Assembly: GCA_022842935.1 (NCBI GenBank)
Contig: JALHOP010000001.1
Location: 434,001-498,000, forward strand
Direction of reading: 5' to 3'
Length of the DNA stretch: 64,000 bases
From: Myxococcota bacterium
Lineage (GTDB): Bacteria; Myxococcota; XYA12-FULL-58-9; JALHOP01
The notes below the pieces were generated by a model. That model was not told the DNA's origin and ran no database searches. It saw only the letters and a program-made list of their open reading frames with translations. The first letter of the stretch is position 1. Every line of letters begins with the position of its first letter. Shown here piece after piece: positions 9,472 through 18,635 of this stretch. The position numbers and the translations under genes are program-made.

Positions 9472-10197
9472 ATGCCAACGCCACTGACAGACGCCACCCA
9501 AACGCAGACTCTGGCGGGCATTCCGCGACGGCACGCTGTCCCCGAGATGCCGCCCCCGCCACCGCCCGAGGCTATTCTCGAGTCACGGATCGCCGCCGTC
9601 GCTCATATGCGCCGTCCCGCCGCCCAGCAGCGTGACGCCTTCAGCAGCACGTTTGCCCCCTGGGCGAAGGGCTCCCAGCCGCAGCCCACACGAGCCGCCG
9701 AGGCCAAGCCCAAGGCGCTTACGGTGGAGACCCCCGAACCGCCGGTCTTCACCGTCCCGGTCGACGAGGCGAAGCTCGAGGCCCTCAAGACCGCCCTCGG
9801 GATCCTGGCGGGCCGCATCAAGGCAACGACCAAAGACAACCCCATCGCTGCGTTGTTCGGCGCCGCGCTGATCGGCGACGACCCGTTCTTGCGCGCCATT
9901 CGGGTGCGCCGCACCACCGGCTCGGCGCTGAGCTTTGGCCAGCGCGCCACCCAGGCCGCCAGCAAGACCCGCGAGGGCGGCGCTTATTTGGTTCTCCAGA
10001 TCGAGGCAGTCGACGCCGAGCGCATCATCGAGGTCCGCATCGCCGTCCAACGTCTGCATCCTCACAGCGGCCGCACGGGCTCGTTCCTCGAAGTCATCGG
10101 CTCGGCGCCTGTCACCCACGCGTCGGACATCAAGCTCGTCGACAACCTACGCCAGCGGCTCATCGCCGTCTGGGGACGCGATAGCAGGCGCTGCTGA
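9472..10197 (+). CDS. Uncharacterised protein with Pro-rich N-terminus
   Basis: This is a 241-residue soluble protein if translation starts at ATG 9472; an upstream ATG at 9397 in the same frame would add 25 residues but overlaps the pgi terminator region more closely. Residues 30-35 contain a six-proline run (MPPPPPPEA), followed by a low-complexity linker to about residue 100. The C-terminal 130 residues look folded (GGAYLVLQIEAVDAERIIEVRIAVQ, quoted in part: IEAVDAERIIEV), with alternating strands. No signal peptide or membrane segment is visible. It is convergent with dnaE, with 25 bp between the stops. I do not recognise a family. Confidence 0.7.
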   Translation: MPTPLTDATQTQTLAGIPRRHAVPEMPPPPPPEAILESRIAAVAHMRRPAAQQRDAFSSTFAPWAKGSQPQPTRAAEAKPKALTVETPEPPVFTVPVDEAKLEALKTALGILAGRIKATTKDNPIAALFGAALIGDDPFLRAIRVRRTTGSALSFGQRATQAASKTREGGAYLVLQIEAVDAERIIEVRIAVQRLHPHSGRTGSFLEVIGSAPVTHASDIKLVDNLRQRLIAVWGRDSRRC

Positions 10198-10222
10198 CTC
10201 GGGCGAAGTTGAACCGGCCTAC

Positions 10223-13200
10223 TCAGGCGAGCTTCACGACCTTCTGACCGAACAGCTTGTCGACGCGGATGAGCAGTTCTTCCGTGGGATTCACCTTCAT
10301 GGTCTCAGGCAGAACGATGACCGTCTCGAAGAGATTCGGCTGCGAGATGGTGAGCCTTGCCTGAACGTCACCACGGTTTTGCACGAGCAGCTCACGCAGG
10401 CGCACGAGCTTGTCATCCGTCATCGCGTACACCGGGATGGCGAGCTCGAGCCGTTTCGTTTTCTTAGCCCGAGCTTCGCTCAAGAGCTCGACTTGCTGAG
10501 CTCGCAGCTTCACGGCCCCGCCGGCTTCGCTGTCATCACCGTCTTTGCCGCCATGGTCGACCATGACCGCGCCGGTGACGAGTACGGGGTCGTCGCCCTT
10601 CAAGAGTTGCTCGTACTCCGCATACACCTTGCTGAAGACCAGTACCTCGCACGATCCGGTGAGGTCTTCGATGGTGACAAATGCCATGCGACCGTCGCCG
10701 CTTTTCAGTGGACGCTCGCGGAACTGCGTAATGATACCGGCGATGCTGATACCCTTACCGCCGAAGCGGACATCGCGGGACTCGGCGAGGGCTGGGAGAG
10801 CGCTCGTCGTCGTGGTGGCGATACGCGGCAGGTCGTCGGCGTAGCTGTCGAGAGGGTGGCTGGTGACGAAGAAGCCGAGGGCTTCCTTTTCAGCGGCGAG
10901 CTTTTGCTTTTCGGTCCATTCGGGAACCGAAGGGTAGGTCTCACTCGTGGTCATCTTGACGGTCGGACTCGCAGTCATGGCGAACGCCGCGAAGAGGTTC
11001 GTTTGTCCGCTTTCGCGATCTTTTTGCACCGACTGGCCGAGCTCGATGGCCTTGTCGAGGGCACCAAGCAAGACCTCGCGCGGCTTGCCGAACTGATCGA
11101 ACGAGCCGCTCTTGACCAAAGCTTCGAGCACCTTGCGGTTGATTTTCCGCGTGCTGACGCGCTCGCAGACGTCGAAGAGGGACGTGTACTGCTTGCCGCC
11201 AGCGCGACCCTCGATGATCGCTTCGATCGCGGTATCTCCGATGCCCTTCACGGCCCCGAGACCGAACAGAATGCGGTTGCCAGTGGGCTCGCGCACGACG
11301 GTGAAGTCGCGCTCCGACGCGTTCACGTCGGGCGGCATGACCTTGATGCCGCGCTGTTTCGCGCTCGAGATGTAGCGGACGACGTTGTCTTGGACGCCCA
11401 TTTCGGTCGACAGGAGCGCGGCGGTGAACTCGACCGGGTAGTACGTTTTCAGGTACGCCGTTTGGTAGGTCACCACGGCGTAGGCAGCGCTGTGTGACTT
11501 GTTGAAGGCATAGCCCGCGAACTTTTCGATTTGAGTGAAAAGCTCATCTGCAGCCGTGCGGTCCATGCCACTGGTCTCGACGGCGCCGTTGACGAACTTC
11601 GCGCGCATCTCGGCCATGACGTCGGCCTTCTTCTTGCCCATCGCCTTACGGAGCGTGTCCGATTGGCCCATCGTGAACCCCGATAGGGCTACCGCGATGC
11701 GCATGACCTGCTCTTGGTAGACGATGACGCCATACGTTGGCTTGAGGATCTCTTCGCACGTCGGGTGCGGATACTCGACCTTCTTCTTGCCGTGCTTGCG
11801 GGCGATGTAGTCTTCGACCATGCCAGCGTCGAGCGGGCCCGGACGATACAACGCGACTGCGGCCACGATGTCTTCGAAGCGGTCGGGCTTGAGGCGCTTC
11901 AAGAGCTCCTTGAAGCCGCTGGATTCGAGCTGAAACACGCCGTCGGTGTCGGCCGCGGCGATGAGCTGGTACACCTTCGGGTCGTCGAGCGGAAGGTTCG
12001 CGGCGTCGAAGTCGGGCCGCACCTGGCGCACGTGCTTGACCGCGTTGGCGATGACGGTAAGGGTTTTGAGGCCGAGGAAGTCGAACTTGATGAGGCCTGC
12101 CTGCTCGACTTCGTCCTTGGCGAACTGGGTGATGATCTCACCCTCTTTGCCCCGCAACACCGGCACGTAGTCCCAAAGGGGCTTGTCACCAATCACGACG
12201 CCCGCAGCGTGCATGCCGGTCTGGCGGTTGAGCCCTTCGAGGGCGCGCGCGACGTTGATGATCTCTTTGTAGACCGGCTTTTCGTCCTGGATTTGCTTGA
12301 GCTTGGGTTCGAGCTCCAAGGCTTGGTCGATAGTGACCTTCTTGCCGTTCACGAGACCAGGAATGAGCTTGGTGAGCTCGTTCACTTCCTGGAACGGAAC
12401 CTCCATGACGCGCGCGACGTCTTTGATGACGCCCTTTGCGGAGAGCTGCGCGTAGGTGACGATCTGGCCGACGTTGTTCTCGCCATACTTGTGCGTGACG
12501 TAGTCGATGACCTCGCCGCGGCGGTCCTGACAGAAGTCGATGTCGAAGTCGGGCATCGAGACGCGCTCGGGATTCAAGAAGCGCTCGAAGAGGAGGTCGT
12601 TCGGGATGGGATCGAGATCGGTAATGCGCAGGGAGAAGGCGACGAGCGAGCCAGCACCCGAGCCGCGGCCAGGCCCGACCGGAATGGTCTGCTCCTTGGC
12701 GTAGCGGATGAAGTCCCACACCACCAAGAAGTAACCCGCAAAGCCCATCTTGATGATGACGCCGAGCTCGTAGTCGAGGCGCGCCTTGTACGCCGCGCGG
12801 TCGATAGGGTAGCGCGCTTCGGCGATACGCTGGTCGAGCCCGGCGAGCGCCGTGTGCTCGAGGTAGGTGTCGAGCGTGAAGCCCTCAGGCACCGGAAAGC
12901 GCGGCATGTAGACGCTCGACAAGTCGAGCTCGACGTTGCAGTTGCGCGCGATCATCGCTGCATTCTCGACCGCTTGCGGACAGATCTTCGAGAACGCCTG
13001 GTACATCTCGTCGGGGCTCTTCACGTAGAGCTCGTCGGAGTGTTTGAACTTCGACCGGAACTCACCGAGCGACTTGTTCTCCTTGATGCACATCAAGATC
13101 TCGTGGGCTGCCGAGTCTTTTGGCGTCAAGTAGTGCGCGTCCGCTGTAGCGACCAACGGGATGTCGTAGAGCTCGGCGACGTTCATCAAGAACGTGTTTG

Positions 13201-13765
13201 CCTTCACTTGCTGCTCGTAGCCGTTGTTCTGCAGCTCGAGAAAGAAGTGGCCGGGCTCGAAGACGTCTTTGAGCTCTTTGGCGTAGGCCGCAGCGGCGGA
13301 CTCGCCGTCACGCCACAACGTCTTGTTGATGACGCCACCCAAGCACGCACTGGTCGCGTAGAGGCCCTTGCTGTGCTTTTTGAGTAGCTCGAGATCGATG
13401 CGCGGGTGGTAGTAGAAGCCCTCCATGAAGCCCATGGAGATGAGGTACGAGAGGTTCTTGTAGCCCTCGTTGTCCTTGGCCAAAAGGACCATGTGCGCGG
13501 CAGAGCGATCGGTTCGGTCGTGCCGCCCCTTGGAGCCGGCGACGTAGGCCTCGCAGCCCATGATTGGCTTAATGCCGTGCTTTTTCGCGGTCTTGTAGAA
13601 GTCGATGGCGCCGAACATGTTCCCGTGATCGGTCACTGCGACCGAGGTCATGCCCTTCTCTTTGACCGTGGGGACGAGGTCGGCGAGCCGGATGGCGCCG
13701 TCGAGCAGCGAATACTGCGAGTGCAGATGGAGGTGGGTGAAACCGCTGGAATCCTGCGCCGACAT
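10223..13765 (-). CDS. dnaE: DNA polymerase III subunit alpha
   Basis: This is the replicative polymerase catalytic subunit, 1180 residues (1160 in E. coli). Domain order: an N-terminal PHP domain starting at HLHLHSQYSLLDG (residues 11-23); the polymerase core with GPGRGSGAGSLVAF (364-377), the catalytic pair in MPDFDIDF (Asp408, Asp410) and the third Asp at about 562 in KFDFLGLKTL; the tandem helix-hairpin-helix region; and a C-terminal OB-fold (ISIAGIITQFRERPLKSG). ATG 13765 is chosen because the conserved N-terminus begins there. ATG 13777 is 4 codons upstream, and a longer ORF reaching 13957 runs into the divergent neighbour. No strong ribosome site is visible. Confidence 0.98.
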   Translation of the reverse strand: MSAQDSSGFTHLHLHSQYSLLDGAIRLADLVPTVKEKGMTSVAVTDHGNMFGAIDFYKTAKKHGIKPIMGCEAYVAGSKGRHDRTDRSAAHMVLLAKDNEGYKNLSYLISMGFMEGFYYHPRIDLELLKKHSKGLYATSACLGGVINKTLWRDGESAAAAYAKELKDVFEPGHFFLELQNNGYEQQVKANTFLMNVAELYDIPLVATADAHYLTPKDSAAHEILMCIKENKSLGEFRSKFKHSDELYVKSPDEMYQAFSKICPQAVENAAMIARNCNVELDLSSVYMPRFPVPEGFTLDTYLEHTALAGLDQRIAEARYPIDRAAYKARLDYELGVIIKMGFAGYFLVVWDFIRYAKEQTIPVGPGRGSGAGSLVAFSLRITDLDPIPNDLLFERFLNPERVSMPDFDIDFCQDRRGEVIDYVTHKYGENNVGQIVTYAQLSAKGVIKDVARVMEVPFQEVNELTKLIPGLVNGKKVTIDQALELEPKLKQIQDEKPVYKEIINVARALEGLNRQTGMHAAGVVIGDKPLWDYVPVLRGKEGEIITQFAKDEVEQAGLIKFDFLGLKTLTVIANAVKHVRQVRPDFDAANLPLDDPKVYQLIAAADTDGVFQLESSGFKELLKRLKPDRFEDIVAAVALYRPGPLDAGMVEDYIARKHGKKKVEYPHPTCEEILKPTYGVIVYQEQVMRIAVALSGFTMGQSDTLRKAMGKKKADVMAEMRAKFVNGAVETSGMDRTAADELFTQIEKFAGYAFNKSHSAAYAVVTYQTAYLKTYYPVEFTAALLSTEMGVQDNVVRYISSAKQRGIKVMPPDVNASERDFTVVREPTGNRILFGLGAVKGIGDTAIEAIIEGRAGGKQYTSLFDVCERVSTRKINRKVLEALVKSGSFDQFGKPREVLLGALDKAIELGQSVQKDRESGQTNLFAAFAMTASPTVKMTTSETYPSVPEWTEKQKLAAEKEALGFFVTSHPLDSYADDLPRIATTTTSALPALAESRDVRFGGKGISIAGIITQFRERPLKSGDGRMAFVTIEDLTGSCEVLVFSKVYAEYEQLLKGDDPVLVTGAVMVDHGGKDGDDSEAGGAVKLRAQQVELLSEARAKKTKRLELAIPVYAMTDDKLVRLRELLVQNRGDVQARLTISQPNLFETVIVLPETMKVNPTEELLIRVDKLFGQKVVKLA

Positions 13766-13887
13766 CGACCGCACCATGCCACGTCGCACCGACAGATCGC
13801 ATCGGCAAACAGGGGGGCATGGCGGAATGCAGAGGCGCCTAAATTTTTCGTTTCTCGCGGGCGAAACCGAGGGTATCCTCCCGACTA

Positions 13888-15270
13888 ATGCTCCACGTCC
13901 TGGTTGCCGTTTCCCTCCTCGCTGATCCGGGCGCTGTCGAAGTTGTTGGATCCGCATCGCCCCTCAAGTGGACCCCGAAACTAAGCGGCTACGAAGTGCC
14001 GAAGGGTGGCGTTACCTACAAGGTGACTGGACCGGCCGCGGTACTTCTCGAGCTGCGCGGTAAGGCGTCCGAGCGCGGGAAGCCCGTCACCGTCGAGCTC
14101 ATCCGTGACGACGAATCGATCTCGCGCAACCAGGTGGCCTTGAAGTCGAAGCCAGCCGGCGGTCCGAAGACCCACCCGCTCTATGGCAAGCTCTCCTGGA
14201 AGGTCCCCGAGGGGACGCACACCTACCGCGTTACCGCCGGTGGCGGCGCCATCTCGGCCGCGCTCAAGGCCGTCGACAAGGTTGCTGGCGATGCCGTCGC
14301 AGCAGTCGAGCAACCTTACATTTCGACGGATAGCACCGTCGTTGCCGACAGCACGCCAGCGCCGGCCAGCACGCCGCCCCCGACCACGCCTGCGAAGGCC
14401 ATTGATCTTGGTGCGTCGGCGACCTCGGCTGCCGCCATCGTCGCCGATCAGCTTGGCGGTGGCAGCGGCGCCGGCGGCATGGCGAAAGCAACGCGTATCG
14501 CGGTGTATGACTTCGAGCTCGCCGGCGTCGAGCCCAACGTCGGTGCTGTCGTGACCGATTCGGTGCTTGCCGAGATGCGTAAGCTCCAGCGCGTCTCCGC
14601 CATCGGCATGGACGAGATCCGCGACATGCTCTCCCACGAGGCCAACAAGCAGTTCATGGGCTGTGAAGAGAACGAGGCCTGCCTTGCCGAGATCGCAGGC
14701 GCGCTTGGTGTCGACGAGCTCGTCTCTGGCTCCCTCGCGAAGGTCGAAGGCTCGCACGTCATGGTCATTCGCCGTATCGACCAGAACCGCGCGAAAGTCG
14801 TGGGCACGGTCGACAAACGCCTGAAGGCCGAGTCCGGTCAGGAGTTCTTGGCAGCGGTCGGTCCCGCCGTCGAGGAGCTCTTCCCCGAGTACCCGGTGCG
14901 CGAGGGCGTGAGCCGTGGCGTTCCGCGCGACGTCGCATTGCGTCTCGATCCGCCGCCGCTGCCCAAGTGGGTCTTCTGGGGCACGGCCGGCGCCGCCGCC
15001 GCGACCGCGGTGGCTGGCGGTCTGTTCGCTTATCTCGCGCAGGACAGCGAGAACCAGTGGAACGACACCGTGAACGCCAACACCCCCGGTGGTGTGCCCG
15101 GCGACACACTCGTCGACATCGGCAACACGGCGAGGTCGCGCGCCAAGACCGCTAACATCTTCTTCGTCAGCTCGGGCGTGCTCGCGGTCAGCGCTGGTGT
15201 CATCGCGCTGTTCACCGACTGGCATGGCTACCGTGATGCACCCAACGCCCAGACGGCGGCGGCGCGCTAG
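13888..15270 (+). CDS. Exported protein with TolB-N/FlgO-like domain and C-terminal membrane segments
   Basis: The 460-residue protein begins with a short hydrophobic signal (MLHVLVAVSLLADPG). A beta-rich N-terminal half (to about residue 135) is followed by a Pro/Thr/Ala linker. A domain at about 200-330 begins RIAVYDFELAGVEPNVG and contains LGVDELVSGSLAKVEG, resembling the TolB N-terminal/FlgO-like fold common in myxobacterial envelope proteins. Two hydrophobic segments lie near the C-terminus (WGTAGAAAATAVAGGLFAY and FFVSSGVLAVSAGVIALF). It is divergent from dnaE with 122 bp between starts. The role is probably in the periplasm or envelope, but the exact function is unknown. Confidence 0.8.
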   Translation: MLHVLVAVSLLADPGAVEVVGSASPLKWTPKLSGYEVPKGGVTYKVTGPAAVLLELRGKASERGKPVTVELIRDDESISRNQVALKSKPAGGPKTHPLYGKLSWKVPEGTHTYRVTAGGGAISAALKAVDKVAGDAVAAVEQPYISTDSTVVADSTPAPASTPPPTTPAKAIDLGASATSAAAIVADQLGGGSGAGGMAKATRIAVYDFELAGVEPNVGAVVTDSVLAEMRKLQRVSAIGMDEIRDMLSHEANKQFMGCEENEACLAEIAGALGVDELVSGSLAKVEGSHVMVIRRIDQNRAKVVGTVDKRLKAESGQEFLAAVGPAVEELFPEYPVREGVSRGVPRDVALRLDPPPLPKWVFWGTAGAAAATAVAGGLFAYLAQDSENQWNDTVNANTPGGVPGDTLVDIGNTARSRAKTANIFFVSSGVLAVSAGVIALFTDWHGYRDAPNAQTAAAR

Positions 15271-15325
15271 GCCCGTTTGCTCTTGCCGTAGGTCGTTGGT
15301 GTTCGCGAGTTGCTGACCTCGGACC

Positions 15326-16498
15326 TCACTCTGGGCGGGCCGTCGCGCTCGGCCGCGCCCAGATGCCGATGCTGAGGACGTAGAGCAGCGGAAGATAGAG
15401 CAGCGACAGACCGGCGCGCAGACCGAAGGCGTCGCCCAGTCTGCCGACAGCGAGCGGCACGAGGGCGCCGCCAACGATACCTGTGCACAAGATGCCAGCG
15501 AAGGTGCCGTGATGCTCGCGGACGGAGTTGAGGGCCAACGCGAAGATGACCGACCACATGATCGAGAGGGCAAAGCCGCAGAGCGGAAATGCAAAGACTG
15601 CCATAGCGGTCGACCCAAAGAGAGCCGTGGTCAACGTGACGAAGGCGGCCACGCCGAATCCGACGAGGATCGCGCGGCTATCCGCGAGCTTGAGCAACAC
15701 GAGTCCAAGCAGACAGCCGGTGGTCATCGCCCCCCAGAAGCCAGCGACCGCGTGAGCTCCGACGGTGCGTGCATCGAGCCCGTGCGCCGATGCGAGATAT
15801 TGCGACATCCAGTTGGCGAGACTTTGCTCGAGGCCGACGTAACAGAAGATGCCGATGAAGTAGAGCCACACCCGAGGGCTGCGAAGCAGCGCGACATGCG
15901 CAGAAGTCGCGCCGACCATTTCGCCATCATGACGCGCGATACGTGGAAAGCGCACGAGGCTGAACAGCCCAACCATGGCCACTGCGATCCCAGCGAAGAG
16001 CCAGTAGATCGACACCCAGGGCAGTGCGAACCGACCCACCATGTGACTGTAAACGAGAGGAGAGGCGAAGCTCGCTGAGCCAAAGACGATTTGCCCGAGC
16101 ACCGAGTTGAACGCGAAGTTCTCCTCTCCACCTGCAGCCCGTAGCAGCGGGCTGAGTGTTACCTGCAGGCCTGCTATGCCTACCCCAGTGAGAAACACCG
16201 CCACGATGGCTGTAGGGTAGAGCGGCAACGAAGAGACCAGTAACGAGCCCGCGAGCACGACCAAACATGCCCCGACCAAGACGGGCGTCTCACCGCGCAA
16301 CTCGACGAGGAGTCCAGCGGGGATCGAGGTGACGGCGTACGCCGCGAAAAACGCAAACGGCAACAAGGCGGCCGTCGTCAAACTCAAGTCGAACGCCCGA
16401 ATGAGGTCGGGGATGAGCGGCCCGGTGATGTTGGTAACGAGCGAAACGAAGAAAAACGCCACCAGGATGATGGCGGTTTGCACGCGACCGTGCCGCAC
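15326..16498 (-). CDS. Major facilitator superfamily transporter
   Basis: About 390 residues with roughly twelve hydrophobic segments, including AIILVAFFFVSLVTNITGP, LLPFAFFAAYAVTSIPAG and YFIGIFCYVGLEQSLANW. The N-terminal half is closest in style to FucP/NarK-like MFS symporters (VTNITGPLIPDLIRAF, followed by IPAGLLVELRG in the 2-3 loop). I place the start at GTG 16498, because the frame upstream overlaps the preceding gene and is low quality. The start lies 5 bp after the stop of the saccharopine dehydrogenase-like gene, so the two are probably co-translated. The substrate cannot be read from the sequence; an amino acid or organic acid linked to the upstream dehydrogenase is only a guess. 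Confidence 0.85.
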   Translation of the reverse strand: MRHGRVQTAIILVAFFFVSLVTNITGPLIPDLIRAFDLSLTTAALLPFAFFAAYAVTSIPAGLLVELRGETPVLVGACLVVLAGSLLVSSLPLYPTAIVAVFLTGVGIAGLQVTLSPLLRAAGGEENFAFNSVLGQIVFGSASFASPLVYSHMVGRFALPWVSIYWLFAGIAVAMVGLFSLVRFPRIARHDGEMVGATSAHVALLRSPRVWLYFIGIFCYVGLEQSLANWMSQYLASAHGLDARTVGAHAVAGFWGAMTTGCLLGLVLLKLADSRAILVGFGVAAFVTLTTALFGSTAMAVFAFPLCGFALSIMWSVIFALALNSVREHHGTFAGILCTGIVGGALVPLAVGRLGDAFGLRAGLSLLYLPLLYVLSIGIWARPSATARPE

Positions 16499-16503
16499 TG
16501 TGG

Positions 16504-17553
16504 CTATTGCGGACGCACGAACGGATACGGCGGATCGAAGCCGATGCCGCGCACACGCAACGCGTCGAGGATGAACTGATACGCCGAGTGGTCGGTTGCG
16601 AGCTTCTCCGGTGGCACGACTCCCGCAAACTGCATCTTCCCGCCCGCGACCCAGCGCGCGAAGGCAGCGCAAGTAATTGCTGTCGTGTGTGCCATCGCGG
16701 ACACACCATCGCGTGAGCGGTCGACCATGGTGACGACGTCGCCGTCGCACTGGACGCGCAACACCACGATGTCACTACCTTCGGCGCATTTTTCGGTGAG
16801 CTCCTTGACGAGCGTGCCGCTGGCGATGAGCGGCTTGACTGCCTCGACGTGACCGGGCCAGCGCACCGTCTTTTCGGTCATGTTCTTGATGCGCGGAACG
16901 CCCACGTGGGGGTTTGCCTCCGACAGCAACGTGCGCAGGCCATCCGTGAAGAACGCCTCGACCTCGCCGACGCCCGGGATCTTGATGGTCTCGAGCCCCG
17001 ATAGGGCTGGCACCTCGGCCACCTTGCCGTCGCGGATGATGCGCGCTGGTCGCAGGTACTCTTCGAGCAGGTCGTCGGGCGCCCAAGTAATGACGTAACC
17101 ATAAGGCGCCTTCGGGTCGGCTGCGAAGCCACCCACCTGGATGTTGATCTCCTTGGGCTTGCGGGTGGCTAGAGCGCGGCCGGCGATGAGGTTCGACAAG
17201 CCAGGCGCGACGCCGCAGTCTGGCATGATAGCGACGCCAGCGGCCTGGGCAGCTTCATGAAGCTGGGTCGCATCTTCGATGTAACGGGAAACGTCGACGT
17301 AGTGGCGCTTTGCCTTCACCGCAGCTTGGGCCGCCGCAAAGCCAAGACGCGCCGGAAGAGCGCCGACGATCACGTCATAGGCCTGCATCGTTCCGATGAG
17401 CTCCTGCGGCCGGGAGAGATCCCGCTGCAGAATGCGTACACCTGGAAGGTTTGCAGTATTGAGGTCAGCGACCGTGACGTCGTGTTCACCCACGAGGTCA
17501 TTGGCTATGATGCGCCCCTGGCGACCGCCACCGAGTACGAGGATTCGTGCCAT
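16504..17553 (-). CDS. Saccharopine dehydrogenase-family oxidoreductase
   Basis: This 349-residue protein has an N-terminal Rossmann motif MARILVLGGGRQGRII and an Asp after the second strand (VTVADLNTANL). The middle (DCGVAPGLSNLIAGRAL) is typical of the LYS9/LysDH-like family that acts on saccharopine or lysine with NAD(P). A close relationship to lysine 6-dehydrogenase is possible. ATG 17553 gives the canonical N-terminus; a second ATG at 17571 would add six residues. It is followed 5 bp later by the MFS gene and preceded by rtcA. A link to lysine metabolism is plausible because lat, dapB and lysC are in the window, but they are in other transcription units. Confidence 0.85.
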   Translation of the reverse strand: MARILVLGGGRQGRIIANDLVGEHDVTVADLNTANLPGVRILQRDLSRPQELIGTMQAYDVIVGALPARLGFAAAQAAVKAKRHYVDVSRYIEDATQLHEAAQAAGVAIMPDCGVAPGLSNLIAGRALATRKPKEINIQVGGFAADPKAPYGYVITWAPDDLLEEYLRPARIIRDGKVAEVPALSGLETIKIPGVGEVEAFFTDGLRTLLSEANPHVGVPRIKNMTEKTVRWPGHVEAVKPLIASGTLVKELTEKCAEGSDIVVLRVQCDGDVVTMVDRSRDGVSAMAHTTAITCAAFARWVAGGKMQFAGVVPPEKLATDHSAYQFILDALRVRGIGFDPPYPFVRPQ

Positions 17554-17598
17554 GTGCGAGTGTACTGGCACAGTCGGGGCGCCCCGCCAACCCTCCAG

Positions 17599-18615
17599 TC
17601 AGCCAACGCTTACCGTGGTCGCGTGCTCTGCTTCGTCGAAAGTCACTTCCGTCTCGAGGAAGCGTCGAAGGACGAGGGCGTTGGTGCGCGTATGGAGCGT
17701 GAGCCCGACGGCACGAAAGACCCCACCACCCGCGATAGCGAATGGCAAGAGGAGCTGGTCGGCTAGGTGAACGCCAACTGGCGCATCGGACGCGAGGTAG
17801 GCTCGCGTCTCATCGACGAGCTCGGCCACCACTTCCTCGGCGCTCGTCTTGTCGTCGCCGAAGGCCGATACCACCTCGCAAACTGCTTCGCTTTCGATCT
17901 CTGCCTGCAGGACGTTACCCGGCCCTGCGCTCTCGACCTCCTCTACCGAGAAGACGTTGGCAGGCCAACCGAGCATGGACGCGGCAAGACGCGTCTGACG
18001 GTCCGCGATGGACCTGGGGAGGTTCGAGAGCAGCACACGGCCGCGCTTGGCGACGAGCGCGCCACGTTCGAGAACGTCGATACGAGCGAGCTTGGCGACG
18101 GGTTCGACGCGAACCACCATGCGCCCGCCCCCTGCTGGGTAGAAACCCGGGCGCTCGAGAGTAAGCGCCACCCGCGCGCCCATGCGTTCGAGGATGGGGA
18201 GAAAGGTTCGCGTCAGAAATTCGAAGGGCGGCGACAACCCGTTGTGTGTTCCGCCTTCGAGAATCACCGTCGACGCTGTATCCGCGAAAACGAGCGGAAG
18301 GAGGATGGTTTGCAGGACGAGGTTTGCGCTCCCCGCCGTGCCAATGGCGAAGCGGTAGTCCCCGCCTCGTACTTTGTCCGGCGTGAACGTCACACGCGTC
18401 GAGCCGAGCTCCGCGCCAACAACCTCACCGTCGCAAATCGCGCACGCGGCTTCGACTGCCACGCGATGTTGCCGCATCAAGCCAGGCCTCGCGCGACCAG
18501 CACGAATGCGCTCGATCTCGAGCCGGCTACCGGTGAGGATGGCGAGAGTCAACGACGAACGGAGCACTTGCCCTCCGCCTTCGCCCTGCGCGCCGTCGAT
18601 GCGAACGGTCTTCAT
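17599..18615 (-). CDS. rtcA: RNA 3'-terminal phosphate cyclase
   Basis: The enzyme converts RNA 3'-phosphate ends to 2',3'-cyclic phosphates using ATP. The 338-residue length matches bacterial RtcA. Signatures include the N-terminal DGAQGEGGGQVLRSSL, the family motif IGTAGSANLVLQ (91-102), HNGLSPPFEFL, HLADQLLLPFAIAGG and the adenylated His in LHTRTNALV (His308, equivalent to E. coli His309). The usual partner, the RNA ligase gene rtcB, and the sigma-54 regulator rtcR are absent here. Instead the gene lies between a TPR-type lipoprotein (20 bp upstream) and the saccharopine dehydrogenase-like gene (45 bp downstream). Confidence 0.95.
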   Translation of the reverse strand: MKTVRIDGAQGEGGGQVLRSSLTLAILTGSRLEIERIRAGRARPGLMRQHRVAVEAACAICDGEVVGAELGSTRVTFTPDKVRGGDYRFAIGTAGSANLVLQTILLPLVFADTASTVILEGGTHNGLSPPFEFLTRTFLPILERMGARVALTLERPGFYPAGGGRMVVRVEPVAKLARIDVLERGALVAKRGRVLLSNLPRSIADRQTRLAASMLGWPANVFSVEEVESAGPGNVLQAEIESEAVCEVVSAFGDDKTSAEEVVAELVDETRAYLASDAPVGVHLADQLLLPFAIAGGGVFRAVGLTLHTRTNALVLRRFLETEVTFDEAEHATTVSVG

Positions 18616-18635
18616 TTCAGCTCACTCATCGGCAC

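Noticed and set aside
9935-11497. 520-codon plus-strand frame
   Set aside because: It overlaps the uncharacterised gene at 9472-10197 in another frame and then mirrors dnaE. No independent support.
11714-13387. 557-codon open frame on the plus strand
   Set aside because: It is the codon-aligned mirror of dnaE, rich in D, V, L, E, H and R as such mirrors are, with no recognisable motif. dnaE itself is certain.
13766-13957. N-terminal extension of DnaE
   Set aside because: The extra residues are basic and low quality, precede the conserved HLHLHSQ start by too far, and overlap the divergent gene.
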